Source: Thermotogota bacterium (GTDB lineage Bacteria > Thermotogota > Thermotogae > Petrotogales > Petrotogaceae). Taken from it: DNA of 64,000 bases. The stretch covers positions 62,001 through 126,000 of the forward strand of contig JAKOZG010000027.1 of NCBI GenBank assembly GCA_029780115.1. Reading direction: 5' to 3'. Shown here piece after piece: positions 18,165 through 26,755 of the stretch. Position numbers and translations under genes: made by a program. The notes beneath the pieces were generated by a model. It did no database searches, had not been told where the DNA came from, and saw only the letters and a program-made list of their open reading frames with translations. The first letter of the stretch is position 1. The number at the start of each line of letters is the position of its first letter.

Positions 18165-18926
18165 ATGAAAAAATACTTTATATTCATGATTATGGTATTT
18201 ATATACTCATCTTTATCTTTTGGAGTGATAAAAGTGATGACATACAATATACGGCATGGCCTAGGTATGGATGATATATTTGATTTTCAAAGGATAATAG
18301 ATGTAATAAAAGCAGAGAATCCTGATATATTAATGCTTCAAGAGGTTGATCAAGGTAGATCTAGAAGTTTAGATCTAAAGCAAGCTGAAATTATAGCTGA
18401 AGAACTAGGAATGGACTATTATTTTTATCCAACTGAAGGAAAAGATAATTATGGGGTAGCTATTTTTAGTAAATTTAGATCTATTGAAAAATTTGGTTTT
18501 GAATTACCACAACCAACATGGATGTTGGCTACGCAAAGAGGAGCTGCGGCCATGGTAATTGAAGTCAACGGAGAACAAATGCTTGTGATTAGTACTCACT
18601 TGGGTCTTGGAGGTTTACAGGAGATACAAACAGAAGTATTAGAAATATTGAACATATCAGAAAAATATGGGTTACCTACACTGATAGGGGGAGATTTTAA
18701 TATATCATATTTTGAATTATCGTATGGTGTAAAAGAGTTTTTAGATAAATTCGAATCAGTTAATCAAGAGTTGAACAAAGAAATTAAGACTTTTCAATCA
18801 GATATTCCAGGTTCACAAATTGATTTTATTTTTTTCTCAAGGGGAGATTTTAAAATTCTGGATGCATATACTGTAAACTCCTTAGCCTCAGACCATTTGC
18901 CACTTGTTGCTGTAATAGAATTTTGA
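18165..18926 (+). CDS. exported endonuclease/exonuclease/phosphatase (EEP) family hydrolase
   Basis: The 253-residue protein has a signal peptide (MKKYFIFMIMVFIYSSLSFG) and the EEP fold motifs MTYNIRHG (N28), LQEVDQ (E60), STHLGLGG, IGGDFN and LASDHLPL. The superfamily includes sphingomyelinases, inositol-polyphosphate phosphatases and nucleases. With an export signal and two other exported phosphoesterases in the operon, lipid-headgroup or inositol phosphate hydrolysis is more likely than DNA repair, but this is inference. It starts two bases after the alkaline phosphatase stop. Confidence 0.87.
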   Translation: MKKYFIFMIMVFIYSSLSFGVIKVMTYNIRHGLGMDDIFDFQRIIDVIKAENPDILMLQEVDQGRSRSLDLKQAEIIAEELGMDYYFYPTEGKDNYGVAIFSKFRSIEKFGFELPQPTWMLATQRGAAAMVIEVNGEQMLVISTHLGLGGLQEIQTEVLEILNISEKYGLPTLIGGDFNISYFELSYGVKEFLDKFESVNQELNKEIKTFQSDIPGSQIDFIFFSRGDFKILDAYTVNSLASDHLPLVAVIEF

Positions 18927-18959
18927 TAATTATTTATAAAATCACAGAGGGTGTTAAAT

Positions 18960-20066
18960 TTGAAAAAGCTTTTGTTCATAACAATTGATTCATTAGGACA
19001 AGATCTTATAGACAAATCAGATGCTGTATTTATCAAAAGTATAATGAGAACGGGAAATACAATCGAAAATTTACGAACTGCTTTTCCATCACTAACAACA
19101 CCAATGATGACAACGATCTTGACTGGAAAATATCCTGAAGACCACGGGATTTATTCTAATTCGATTTATGATTATGAAAAAAATAAAGTTATTGGAAAAT
19201 TACGAGATGTAAGAGTTCCTACTATTTCTGAAATATTAATGAAGGCAGGTTATAGGACACTTTCAGTTCAACATTTTATGCTTGAAAACAGGTGCAATAA
19301 ATATGTTCAGGTTGATGGATCTAAACCACAAAATAATACTAATACTATCATCGGTGAATTAGAAAAGTCAGACTACGATGCAGTGTTTACTATTTATCAA
19401 AGTGTCGATTCAATAGGACATAAGTATGGGTCTTTACATAGAAAAAGGATTGAAGAATTAGAAAAAGTTGATCACCAAATTGAAAAGTTGTTTAATTTTG
19501 TTACAAAAAAATGGGGGAATTTTTTGCTGGTTATAAATTCTGACCATTCTATGAGTACCTACAAAAAACGTAGTAAATTTTCAATAATTAGTCTATTGAA
19601 TAAGCATGGGTTAAAAAGCGGTTTCTATGAACCTGGGCAAAGAATTCCTCAAGATATTGATTGTGTTCTAATTAGACAACCAACAGTTCAAATTTATCTT
19701 AAAAGTGAGAAGGGAAAAAAACAAAAAAACGAAATTATTTATGATTTAGAAAGTGAAGAAGACGTTGCTAAAGTTTATGATGAATATGAGTTGGCTAAAT
19801 TACATAATCCTTACTTATGTGATATCGCATATACGTTAAAAAAGGGCTATACAAATAATTTTAACAGTTTATTGTTAGCAATTAAAAGTTTTGGATACCA
19901 TGGGACTTTTGAAGAAAGTAATGCAATAGCGTCTTTTTATGGAGGAAGTATTAAGCAAGATAAATTAAAAGATTATGATTTGACTGTAATAACTCCCAAA
20001 ACTTTAGAATATTTAGGGATAGAAATCAATTTAGGAGTTGGTAAAGAGAATGCTGCCGAAATATGA
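18960..20066 (+). CDS. cytoplasmic alkaline-phosphatase-superfamily phosphodiesterase
   Basis: This second type I phosphodiesterase/NPP-like enzyme has metal and nucleophile motifs FITIDSLG (D10), AFPSLTTPM (T46), DSIGHKYG, NSDHSM and GYHGT. Unlike the lipoprotein at 13349 it has no signal peptide and so should act in the cytoplasm. The open frame starts at GTG 18951, but that codon is part of the ribosome binding site AGAGGGTG; TTG at 18960 is the better start and gives 368 residues. The 3' end overlaps the PHP gene. An inside and an outside phosphodiesterase in one operon suggests some substrate enters intact. Confidence 0.82.
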   Translation: MKKLLFITIDSLGQDLIDKSDAVFIKSIMRTGNTIENLRTAFPSLTTPMMTTILTGKYPEDHGIYSNSIYDYEKNKVIGKLRDVRVPTISEILMKAGYRTLSVQHFMLENRCNKYVQVDGSKPQNNTNTIIGELEKSDYDAVFTIYQSVDSIGHKYGSLHRKRIEELEKVDHQIEKLFNFVTKKWGNFLLVINSDHSMSTYKKRSKFSIISLLNKHGLKSGFYEPGQRIPQDIDCVLIRQPTVQIYLKSEKGKKQKNEIIYDLESEEDVAKVYDEYELAKLHNPYLCDIAYTLKKGYTNNFNSLLLAIKSFGYHGTFEESNAIASFYGGSIKQDKLKDYDLTVITPKTLEYLGIEINLGVGKENAAEI

Positions 20067-20811
20067 TTTACACATACATACAAATTATTCAGATGGGTCT
20101 CAGACTTTTGAAGAAATCCTGGCTAAAGCTGAAGAAATCGATTTGAAATACTTTGGAATTAGTGATCATTATGAGAAAAATCACAATTATAGTGTCAAAG
20201 TTAGCGCAGACGAGTATTATAATCACTTTTTGAAAATTAAAGATGAAGCAAGTGAGAAAGGTATAATCATGTTGTTAGGTGCAGAGGTAGGATTTAATGA
20301 TGAAGAGATTTTACTTCCTGAAAACATGCCTAAGGTCCATTATATAATTGGAACCATTCATCAAATGCCTAAAAATTTGGAAGAAGTAGATTATTGGAAT
20401 TTATATAAAAAATATGTAGAGAAAGCAGTTTCAGAATTTTCTTTTCAAATACTTGGTCATGTTGAAGGATATTTGCCAATCAATAAGTTTATGAAACCCG
20501 GAAGTACTTTTGAAGATAGAAGAAATTTTGAAAAAAAGATAGCGAAAAAATATTTTGAGTTGGAGTGGTACAAAGAAATTGCAGTAGAAATGGCGAAAAA
20601 CAAGATTGCTTTAGAAATTCATGAAATGTCCGAGTCTCCAAGAACAGAAGTGATAAAAATTATGGTTGACAATGGGGTAAAGCTTTCCTATGGGACTGAC
20701 TCTCACGCGTTGCATCAATTGGCCAAAAGAAGTTATTTGAGGAGAGTTAACGAACAATTGGGGTTGAGAGCAGATAATTTTTTAGAACTTGAAAGTTTTT
20801 TAAATCGATAA
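20050..20811 (+). CDS. PHP-domain metal-dependent phosphoesterase
   Basis: The 253-residue protein has PHP metal-site motifs YDLHIHTNYSDGS at the N terminus, ISDHYE near 42, GAEVGF near 76, HVEGY, and GTDSHALHQL near the C terminus. Relatives include histidinol phosphatase and cyclic-phosphate or nucleotide phosphodiesterases. A TTG at 20038 directly abuts AGGAG; the ATG at 20050 is preferred because it gives the usual short PHP N terminus. It overlaps the previous gene by 17 bases and has no signal peptide. As last gene of the phosphoesterase operon it probably removes a phosphate inside the cell. A his-pathway role is unlikely here because no his genes are nearby. Confidence 0.85.
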   Translation: MLPKYDLHIHTNYSDGSQTFEEILAKAEEIDLKYFGISDHYEKNHNYSVKVSADEYYNHFLKIKDEASEKGIIMLLGAEVGFNDEEILLPENMPKVHYIIGTIHQMPKNLEEVDYWNLYKKYVEKAVSEFSFQILGHVEGYLPINKFMKPGSTFEDRRNFEKKIAKKYFELEWYKEIAVEMAKNKIALEIHEMSESPRTEVIKIMVDNGVKLSYGTDSHALHQLAKRSYLRRVNEQLGLRADNFLELESFLNR

Positions 20812-20815
20812 AGAA

Positions 20816-20846
20816 AAAAAACAGGAGCGTAAGCTCCTGTTTTTTG
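20816..20846. terminator. bidirectional rho-independent terminator
   Basis: ACAGGAGC, loop GTAA and GCTCCTGT form a strong stem flanked by A- and T-runs on both sides. It ends the phosphoesterase operon rightward and the decarboxylase gene leftward. Confidence 0.92.
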
Positions 20847-20868
20847 ATTTATTTTGTAAAAACTATAA

Positions 20869-22044
20869 TTAATATAAAGAATTTTCGCTAATTGGTAAGA
20901 ATTCTCCTTGTAATATATGTTCCAATTCTTCAATGGTGTAGACTTTGATAGGTTCTATACCATTAAAGTACGTTGCATATTCACTAGTGTAAGCTCCAGT
21001 ATTTATAAAGTAAACAATATCGTTATAATCTATGTTAACTGGCAGTTCAATTTCATCATAAATAGTATCAACACTATCGCATGTAGGTCCAGCAAGTGTC
21101 ATTGTCATCGTTTCAGTACTTTCTTTTCCTTCTACGATAACTTCATACCTAAAATTCTCAATGGTTTCCATTAATCCGTGAAAAACACCAACATCCAAGA
21201 AAACCCATGTTTGAGTACCTTTTCTACTTCTTAATAAAACTTTTGAAGCGATTATACCAGCATTTCCAACCATAGATCTACCTGGTTCTGCTATAATCCT
21301 TAATCCTTCTACCCATCCTAAATATTCATGAACTGCTTCGTTTACTACTTCCCCTATTTCTTCTACTGTAGGTACAGGTTTAATATGCTGAACGGGAATT
21401 CCACCACCAATATTCAACAATTTTAGATCAATATTTTCTTTATGAAGTTTTTCGAAAACCTCACTTGCACTTAATATTGCTTCTTTCCATTTATATTTAT
21501 TATATGATTGAGAACCTACATGGAAAGAAACTCCATAAGGAACCAAGCCTTTTCTTTTGGCATACTTCAAGATATGGATAAGATGATCAACATCAGTTCC
21601 AAATTTCCCCGAAAGAGGCCAATCGGAATCATTGGAACTCATAGCTAATCTCCCATAAACTTTTGCTCCAGGAGCATTTCTTGCTATCTTCTCAACTTCC
21701 ATCTCCGCATCAACTGCAAAATATTCAACACCGTTTTCCCAAGCAAACTTTATATCCTTTTCCTTTTTGATAGTATTACCAAAGCTCATTCTTTCTGTCG
21801 GTATTCCTAAGTTCATCAATTTTACAATTTCACCTTTTGATGCAACATCAAATGATGATCCAACATCTCTTAATGTTTCAAGAATGCTCGGGTGTGAATT
21901 TGCCTTAACGGCATAAAAGATCTCTACGTTATTTATTGAATTCTTAAGTCTTATGTAATTTTCTTTTACATAGGAATTATCTATCACTAAAAACGGTGTT
22001 TCCAAAACCTGAGCTGCCCTTCTAATGAGCGGCGTCAATTTCAA
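20869..22044 (-). CDS. ornithine/lysine decarboxylase (fold-III PLP)
   Basis: This alanine-racemase-fold decarboxylase makes putrescine or cadaverine. The PLP lysine lies in FYAVKANSHP, the glycine-rich phosphate region in LNIGGGIP, and the active-site Cys/Asp in GPTCDSVD, as in eukaryotic-type ODC. WVFLDVGVFHGLMETIE fits the dual L/ODC subgroup. The longer frame begins with an ATG at 22053 that directly abuts TAGGAGG with no spacer; the TTG three codons in (22044) has a nine-base spacer and is preferred, giving 391 residues. It is a single gene, convergent with the PHP gene. Ornithine versus lysine preference cannot be read from sequence. Confidence 0.9.
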   Translation of the reverse strand: MKLTPLIRRAAQVLETPFLVIDNSYVKENYIRLKNSINNVEIFYAVKANSHPSILETLRDVGSSFDVASKGEIVKLMNLGIPTERMSFGNTIKKEKDIKFAWENGVEYFAVDAEMEVEKIARNAPGAKVYGRLAMSSNDSDWPLSGKFGTDVDHLIHILKYAKRKGLVPYGVSFHVGSQSYNKYKWKEAILSASEVFEKLHKENIDLKLLNIGGGIPVQHIKPVPTVEEIGEVVNEAVHEYLGWVEGLRIIAEPGRSMVGNAGIIASKVLLRSRKGTQTWVFLDVGVFHGLMETIENFRYEVIVEGKESTETMTMTLAGPTCDSVDTIYDEIELPVNIDYNDIVYFINTGAYTSEYATYFNGIEPIKVYTIEELEHILQGEFLPISENSLY

Positions 22045-22232
22045 TTTTTTCATCCTCCTAAAAAACTATTTTTATTCTTGTATTATTTTTACCGGTACTA
22101 TATTTAACACTTTTAAAGTAACACTAACACATTGGATAAGTTAATATATAATTATAAAAGGTTAAATTTTTAAACAGTCAAATAGTCTAGGAATGTTCAT
22201 CTAAGCAGCTTTTATATTTTAAGATTTTGTTA

Positions 22233-22238
22233 TATAAT
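22233..22238 (+). promoter_or_regulatory. -10 element of tRNA-Leu promoter
   Basis: TATAAT lies 20 bases before the mature tRNA 5' end; a weak -35 (TTTTAT, 22210-22215) is 17 bases upstream. Confidence 0.5.
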
Positions 22239-22258
22239 ATATTGTAAAGAAATAATTA

Positions 22259-22346
22259 GCCGAGATGGCGGAATTGGTAGACGCGTAAGATTCAGGATCT
22301 TATGGGCTTGACGCCCGTGCGGGTTCGAGTCCCGCTCTCGGCACCA
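22259..22346 (+). tRNA. tRNA-Leu (anticodon CAG)
   Basis: A class II tRNA with long variable arm and encoded CCA. The acceptor arms GCCGAGA and TCTCGGC pair fully. The anticodon stem TAAGA/TCTTA encloses loop TTCAGGA with CAG, which reads CUG. The T arm GCGGGTTCGAGTCCCGC is canonical. Confidence 0.97.
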
Positions 22347-22578
22347 TTATAGCTCACAAGGAAATAGAGGAAAAGAAGTTTTTAATTTATTTTGAAGAGG
22401 TTATAGATAGGTAATGCATGCCATAATTTAATTGGTTTAGGGCAACGTCCTCACCTACCAGTTTGTTAAAATATTAATAAGGTATTTAGAGATAATAATT
22501 AATGAAATTATTAATTCTAAGATAACCGGTGAATCAGATTTTAAAATAGCCACATCATTTAAAAAAGAAGGGGTTAAT
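22347..22578. other. leader region between tRNA-Leu and MFS gene
   Basis: No recognisable gene or known riboswitch. A TAGGT/ACCTA pair brackets a GGGCAACGTCC segment (about 22407-22462), which hints at weak RNA structure only. The MFS frame is open from 22441. Confidence 0.3.
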
Positions 22579-22623
22579 ACGAATCAACTCACATCAGAGC
22601 AAAAATTAGCTTATAAGTTTATC

Positions 22624-23796
22624 TTGTTGATGGGAATTGTAAGTTTGCTGGGAGATATTGTTTACGAAGGAGCGAGGAGTATTTCTGGGCCATATCTAGC
22701 CCTTTTAGGAGCTGGAGCTAGTATCATCGGAATAGTTGGGGGAATCGGGGAATTTGTAGGATATGCTTTGAGGTTGGTTTTTGGATATTTTGCGGATAAA
22801 ACTAAAGCTTATTGGACTTTAACGATTATCGGATATAGTTTGCTTTTTTCTATCCCTCTTTTAGCCGTTTCTAATAGATGGCAGATAGCGGCTCTGCTTT
22901 TGATAATAGAACGAATGGGAAAAGCTATTAGAAGTCCATCAAGAGACGCTATTTTGTCGCATGCTACAAAGCAGGTAGGAAGAGGATGGGGGTTTGGTAT
23001 ACATGAAGCGCTTGATCAAATTGGAGCTATAATAGGTCCTTTAATTTTTAGTACAGTTTTTTTGGTTAATTCCGAATACAAAGCAGGATTTGTCATTTTA
23101 GTGATTCCAGTTATTATCTTGTTAGTATTATTATTTATTGCTAGATCTGAGGTTCCTTCTCCACAAAAATTAGAGATTTATGAAGAGTTCGAAAACCCCA
23201 AAAAATTAAAGGAAAACGAAAAAAGAGAAAAGTTACCTAAAATATTTTGGTTATACACCTTCTTTACCTTATTAACTGTAATGGGTTTTGTTCAATACCC
23301 ACTAATTGCGTATCATCTTAATGTTAATTCTATAATTTCAAATGTTTGGATACCTGTTTTCTACGCAATAGCTATGGGTGTAGATGGAATCACAGCTCTT
23401 ATCATTGGAAAAACATATGATAAGATAGGTCTAAAATCATTATTAATCGTACCATTATTAACTTTTGCTGTACCTTTTTTTGCTTTCTCCTTTTCAAAAA
23501 TATTTGTTTTATTTAGTATAATAATTTGGGGTATCGTAATGGGAATACATGAAACGATTATGAGGGCAGCGATAGCAGATTTGATACCCCTCGAAAGAAG
23601 GGGAACTGCATATGGAATATTTAACACAGTCTATGGATTATCAATGTTTATCGGTGGAACATCAGTCGGTTTTTTATATGATATTTCCTTTGTTTACGTG
23701 ATAACTTTTGTTGTTATTATTGAGATAATTTCGCTAGCTCTTTTGTTTCCTCTTACTAGGGGTAACGATCAACTACATCAATCTACAAAAAGTTAA
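22624..23796 (+). CDS. MFS transporter, probably starting upstream at a non-canonical ACG
   Basis: A major facilitator with about 11-12 hydrophobic segments and a charged central loop (near residues 178-205). LLGDIVYEGARSISGPYLALLGA at the start and GWGFGIHEALDQIGAIIGP near 120 are characteristic of a drug/metabolite MFS subgroup. The first standard start is TTG at 22624 (390 residues), without a ribosome binding site. Coding-like sequence (NQLTSEQKLAYKFIL) continues upstream to ACG at 22579, which sits five bases after GAAGGGG where a start codon is expected. No ATG, GTG or TTG exists in that extension. Substrate unknown. Confidence 0.8.
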   Translation: MLMGIVSLLGDIVYEGARSISGPYLALLGAGASIIGIVGGIGEFVGYALRLVFGYFADKTKAYWTLTIIGYSLLFSIPLLAVSNRWQIAALLLIIERMGKAIRSPSRDAILSHATKQVGRGWGFGIHEALDQIGAIIGPLIFSTVFLVNSEYKAGFVILVIPVIILLVLLFIARSEVPSPQKLEIYEEFENPKKLKENEKREKLPKIFWLYTFFTLLTVMGFVQYPLIAYHLNVNSIISNVWIPVFYAIAMGVDGITALIIGKTYDKIGLKSLLIVPLLTFAVPFFAFSFSKIFVLFSIIIWGIVMGIHETIMRAAIADLIPLERRGTAYGIFNTVYGLSMFIGGTSVGFLYDISFVYVITFVVIIEIISLALLFPLTRGNDQLHQSTKS

Positions 23797-23919
23797 TACT
23801 ATATTATAGATATTGGTTACAAAGGCAAAAACCTTCAAACAATTTTCATTAAAATATAGATTAAGCAATTGAATTTATATTCGACAAAGTTTTAGAGTAA
23901 GGAGGAATATGCATTAAAT

Positions 23920-24867
23920 ATGAGAAGCGTTTTTAGAGATTTTACTGATGAGTTTTTTCAAATATTGACCTATCCGAAAGAAAAATGGAATGTTTTTTGG
24001 GAAAATTATAAAAATTCAATGAAATTTATAGAGCCGTTGATGAAGAAACATAATTTAAATGATGAAAAAGTGGTAGAAGTATTAAAAAAAATAGGAAGAA
24101 AAGAGTTAGATAAAGCGTACTGGTATAAACAGTCAATGATGAAGAAATTTAAAAGTGAAATCATTGGAGAGCTAACAAAAAATTCCGAAAAATTGCAAGT
24201 TAATAGAGGAGATTATGCCGTTTATCTGGTGTGTTTTTTAGGGCAGGAACCTTATGAATTCTTGGATTCTTTTAAGGGGACCATTATAGTAGTTGACTTT
24301 TTATATATTTACCTAAACAAAAATAGAATTAATCCTAAAGATTTAGTGGAAGAAGCAATCTTGAATTTTGTCACAACAGTTCCTTCAAACAAGAAAAAGG
24401 CGGATTTTTGGGTTTTATTTGATAAGATCCAAACTGTTATTACAAATAGTAATTACAAGACAAAAGAAGAAGTTATGCAAAGAATAGTTGAGCTTTTAAG
24501 TGAAAGAATAGATTATTATAATTGGGTTGGATTTTATCTTGTGGATGATGAAGATAAAGATTTATTAGTTTTAGGTCCCTATGTAGGTGAACCCACTGAA
24601 CATGAAAGAATTAAGTTTGGCCAAGGTGTTTGTGGCCAGGCTGCTAGTGCGAAAAAGGCCTTTATTGTAGGCGACGTCACCAAAGAAGAAAACTATCTTT
24701 CTTGCAGTCCTAAAACACAATCTGAGATAGTTGTACCCATCTTTGATAAAAAAGGTAACATCATTGGAGAAATAGACATCGATAGTCATCAAAAAGATGC
24801 TTTTGATCAGGATGATAAAGCATTCTTGGAAGAAGTAGCAAAGTTAATAACTTATAGATTCTATTAA
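23920..24867 (+). CDS. GAF-domain protein with free-methionine-R-sulfoxide reductase-like active site
   Basis: The C-terminal half (about 180-315) closely follows the fRMsr GAF pattern: YYNWVGFYLV, LVLGPYVGEP, GQGVCGQAA, SCSPKTQSEIVVP and EIDIDSHQ. The two cysteines in GVCG and LSCSP are spaced 24 residues apart, as in known enzymes; the third family cysteine, ten residues before GVCG, is His here. The first 170 residues are helical-looking and unrecognised, making a two-part protein unlike the usual 150-residue enzyme. A two-codon ORF (ATG CAT TAA, 23909-23917) lies between GGAGG and the start. The Nudix gene follows after 12 bases. Methionine sulfoxide repair is plausible, not proven. Confidence 0.75.
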   Translation: MRSVFRDFTDEFFQILTYPKEKWNVFWENYKNSMKFIEPLMKKHNLNDEKVVEVLKKIGRKELDKAYWYKQSMMKKFKSEIIGELTKNSEKLQVNRGDYAVYLVCFLGQEPYEFLDSFKGTIIVVDFLYIYLNKNRINPKDLVEEAILNFVTTVPSNKKKADFWVLFDKIQTVITNSNYKTKEEVMQRIVELLSERIDYYNWVGFYLVDDEDKDLLVLGPYVGEPTEHERIKFGQGVCGQAASAKKAFIVGDVTKEENYLSCSPKTQSEIVVPIFDKKGNIIGEIDIDSHQKDAFDQDDKAFLEEVAKLITYRFY

Positions 24868-24879
24868 AAAGGTGATTTA

Positions 24880-25488
24880 GTGAATAAAGAAAAAATAACT
24901 AAGATTTTTGAAAATTATGTTCCTAAACCTATAGGAATAGAAAGATCTTTTTCTGTACTGATTTCTCTAATTGAAATAGAAGATTCTATACATTTGTTAT
25001 TTGAACAAAGAGCTGATCATTTAATAAGGCAACCAGGAGAAATTTCTTTTCCTGGTGGTAAAATAGAAGTCGGGGAAACACCTGAAAACGCAGTTATTAG
25101 AGAAGCCTGTGAAGAATTGAATATTGAACCTGATCTTATAGAAATTCTTGGTTCCTGTGATTATCTTGTAACACCTTTCAATGATCTAATTCATTCTTTT
25201 GTTGGGTTATTGAAAGTAGATCTAGAGAAAATAAAACCAAACATCGAAGTTGAATACATATTTACTGTTCCTTTAGAATACTTTTTAGTCCACAAGCCCT
25301 TAAAATACGAAGCTTATATAACTCCTGAAATAAATGAAGTTTTTCCGTATGAACTTATACCTAAAGGCAAAGAGTATGAATGGAGAGTTGGAAAATATCC
25401 CATTTATTTTTACATTTACGAAAACTATATAATATGGGGTATCACGGCTAGATTTACTTATGAATTTATAAGAAAGTTAAAACTTTAG
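24880..25488 (+). CDS. Nudix hydrolase (CoA pyrophosphatase-like)
   Basis: The 202-residue cytoplasmic protein has a complete Nudix box, GGKIEVGETPENAVIREACEEL, around residues 58-79. The upstream RQPGEISFPGG motif is the hallmark of the CoA diphosphatase (NUDT7/YeaB) subgroup, which splits CoA to phosphopantetheine and 3',5'-ADP. The GTG start follows AAAAGGTGA. It is probably co-transcribed with the GAF gene. Its TAG stop shares four bases (TTAG) with the stop of the convergent glycerate kinase gene, and no terminator separates them. Confidence 0.85.
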   Translation: MNKEKITKIFENYVPKPIGIERSFSVLISLIEIEDSIHLLFEQRADHLIRQPGEISFPGGKIEVGETPENAVIREACEELNIEPDLIEILGSCDYLVTPFNDLIHSFVGLLKVDLEKIKPNIEVEYIFTVPLEYFLVHKPLKYEAYITPEINEVFPYELIPKGKEYEWRVGKYPIYFYIYENYIIWGITARFTYEFIRKLKL

Positions 25489-26732
25489 CTGTCGCAAAGA
25501 ATGAAAATAAGATCATTTACATTTGTGCCTGTAGGACCTGTTTTTATCAAACCATCTATCGCTTGAAGAGCCATATAAGAGTCGTTGTTTTTAAGGACAC
25601 TTTCAATGTCTATATTTTTTTCTTTTAGTCTATTCAGAGTTTGTCCATCAACTATGCCACCGGCGGCATCTGTGGGGCCATCGGTGCCATCAGTACCTAC
25701 AGAAGCTATGATGACTCCCTCATAATTGCAAATTCCTCGGGCTGCTGATAATGCAAGTTCTTGATTTCTACCACCTGATCCTTTCCCTTGAACCTTGACT
25801 ACAGTTTCCCCACCCAAGATAACTGCACAAGGTTTATTTACAGGCCTATCCTTTTCTTTTATCTCTCTGGCGATGGAAGCTAAGAACAAGCCAGCTTCTT
25901 TTGCTTCACAGTCAAGAGTTGTAGTTAAAATTATAGAGTTATAACCCAATTTTTCAGCTATTTGTTGAGCATTTTCACATACCTTAGTTACACTACCAAT
26001 AATATATGTTTCTACATTGTTCAATGATTTTGGGGTTTCAGTAAATGCCTGCAAAATATTTTCTGGAAGATCTAAGTTATACTTATTTAAAATGTTCTCA
26101 ACATCTTCTAAGGTAGTGGAATCGGGAAACGCAGGACCAGATGCAATACTGTCTAATCTATCTCCTAGAACATCTGACAGTATTAAAGAGTAAATTTTAG
26201 CTGGTTCCACTATCTTGGCAAATTTACCCCCTTTTACTTGAGAAAGATGTTTTCTAACTGTATTTATTTCGATTATGTTTGCTCCAGATTTTAATAGGAC
26301 ATCATTTAACTTTTGCAAGTCTTCTAATTTTACACCATCATTCGGTAGTTCAAAGAGCGAAGAACCACCACCGGAAACTAAAAATATTACCTCGTCATCT
26401 TCGTCAAGATTTTTTATCATATCTATAACTGTTTTTGTTGCTTTTATAGTGTTTTCATCTGGAATAGGATGACCTGTTTCATATATTTGTAGGCCTTCTA
26501 TATATCCTAGAGAATGACCATACTTTGTTATAACTATACCTTCCTTTATTTTATCTTTTAAGGATTCTTTTGCTGCTTTTGCCATTCTCCAAGCGGCTTT
26601 ACCTATTGCAACTAGATAAATATTTTCTCCTAAATTTAAGCTAGCTAATTGCTCTTCAACCGCACGTTCAGGCAATACTGAATCTATCGAACTTTTGATT
26701 ATTCTAAAAGCATCTTCTCTCAAGTTTTTCAA
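25485..26732 (-). CDS. glycerate 2-kinase (GckA/MOFRL family)
   Basis: The 415-residue kinase phosphorylates D-glycerate to 2-phosphoglycerate. Family marks are AIGKAAWRMAKAA, the GHPIPDENTI segment, FLVSGGGSSLFELP, and the C-terminal MOFRL domain with GTDGTDGPTDAAGG and GPTGTNVNDL. It is a cytoplasmic enzyme that would link glycerate (from serine or sugar acid breakdown) to glycolysis. The start is TTG after GGAGTTGATTCT. It is followed 23 bases upstream by the GGDEF gene on the same strand. Confidence 0.92.
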   Translation of the reverse strand: MKNLREDAFRIIKSSIDSVLPERAVEEQLASLNLGENIYLVAIGKAAWRMAKAAKESLKDKIKEGIVITKYGHSLGYIEGLQIYETGHPIPDENTIKATKTVIDMIKNLDEDDEVIFLVSGGGSSLFELPNDGVKLEDLQKLNDVLLKSGANIIEINTVRKHLSQVKGGKFAKIVEPAKIYSLILSDVLGDRLDSIASGPAFPDSTTLEDVENILNKYNLDLPENILQAFTETPKSLNNVETYIIGSVTKVCENAQQIAEKLGYNSIILTTTLDCEAKEAGLFLASIAREIKEKDRPVNKPCAVILGGETVVKVQGKGSGGRNQELALSAARGICNYEGVIIASVGTDGTDGPTDAAGGIVDGQTLNRLKEKNIDIESVLKNNDSYMALQAIDGLIKTGPTGTNVNDLIFILCDS

Positions 26733-26755
26733 AGAATCAACTCCTAAAACTATTG

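Noticed and set aside
20050-20811. Histidinol phosphatase (HisK) for the PHP gene
   Set aside because: No histidine genes are nearby and the gene is coupled to a phosphodiesterase operon; only the PHP family is supported.
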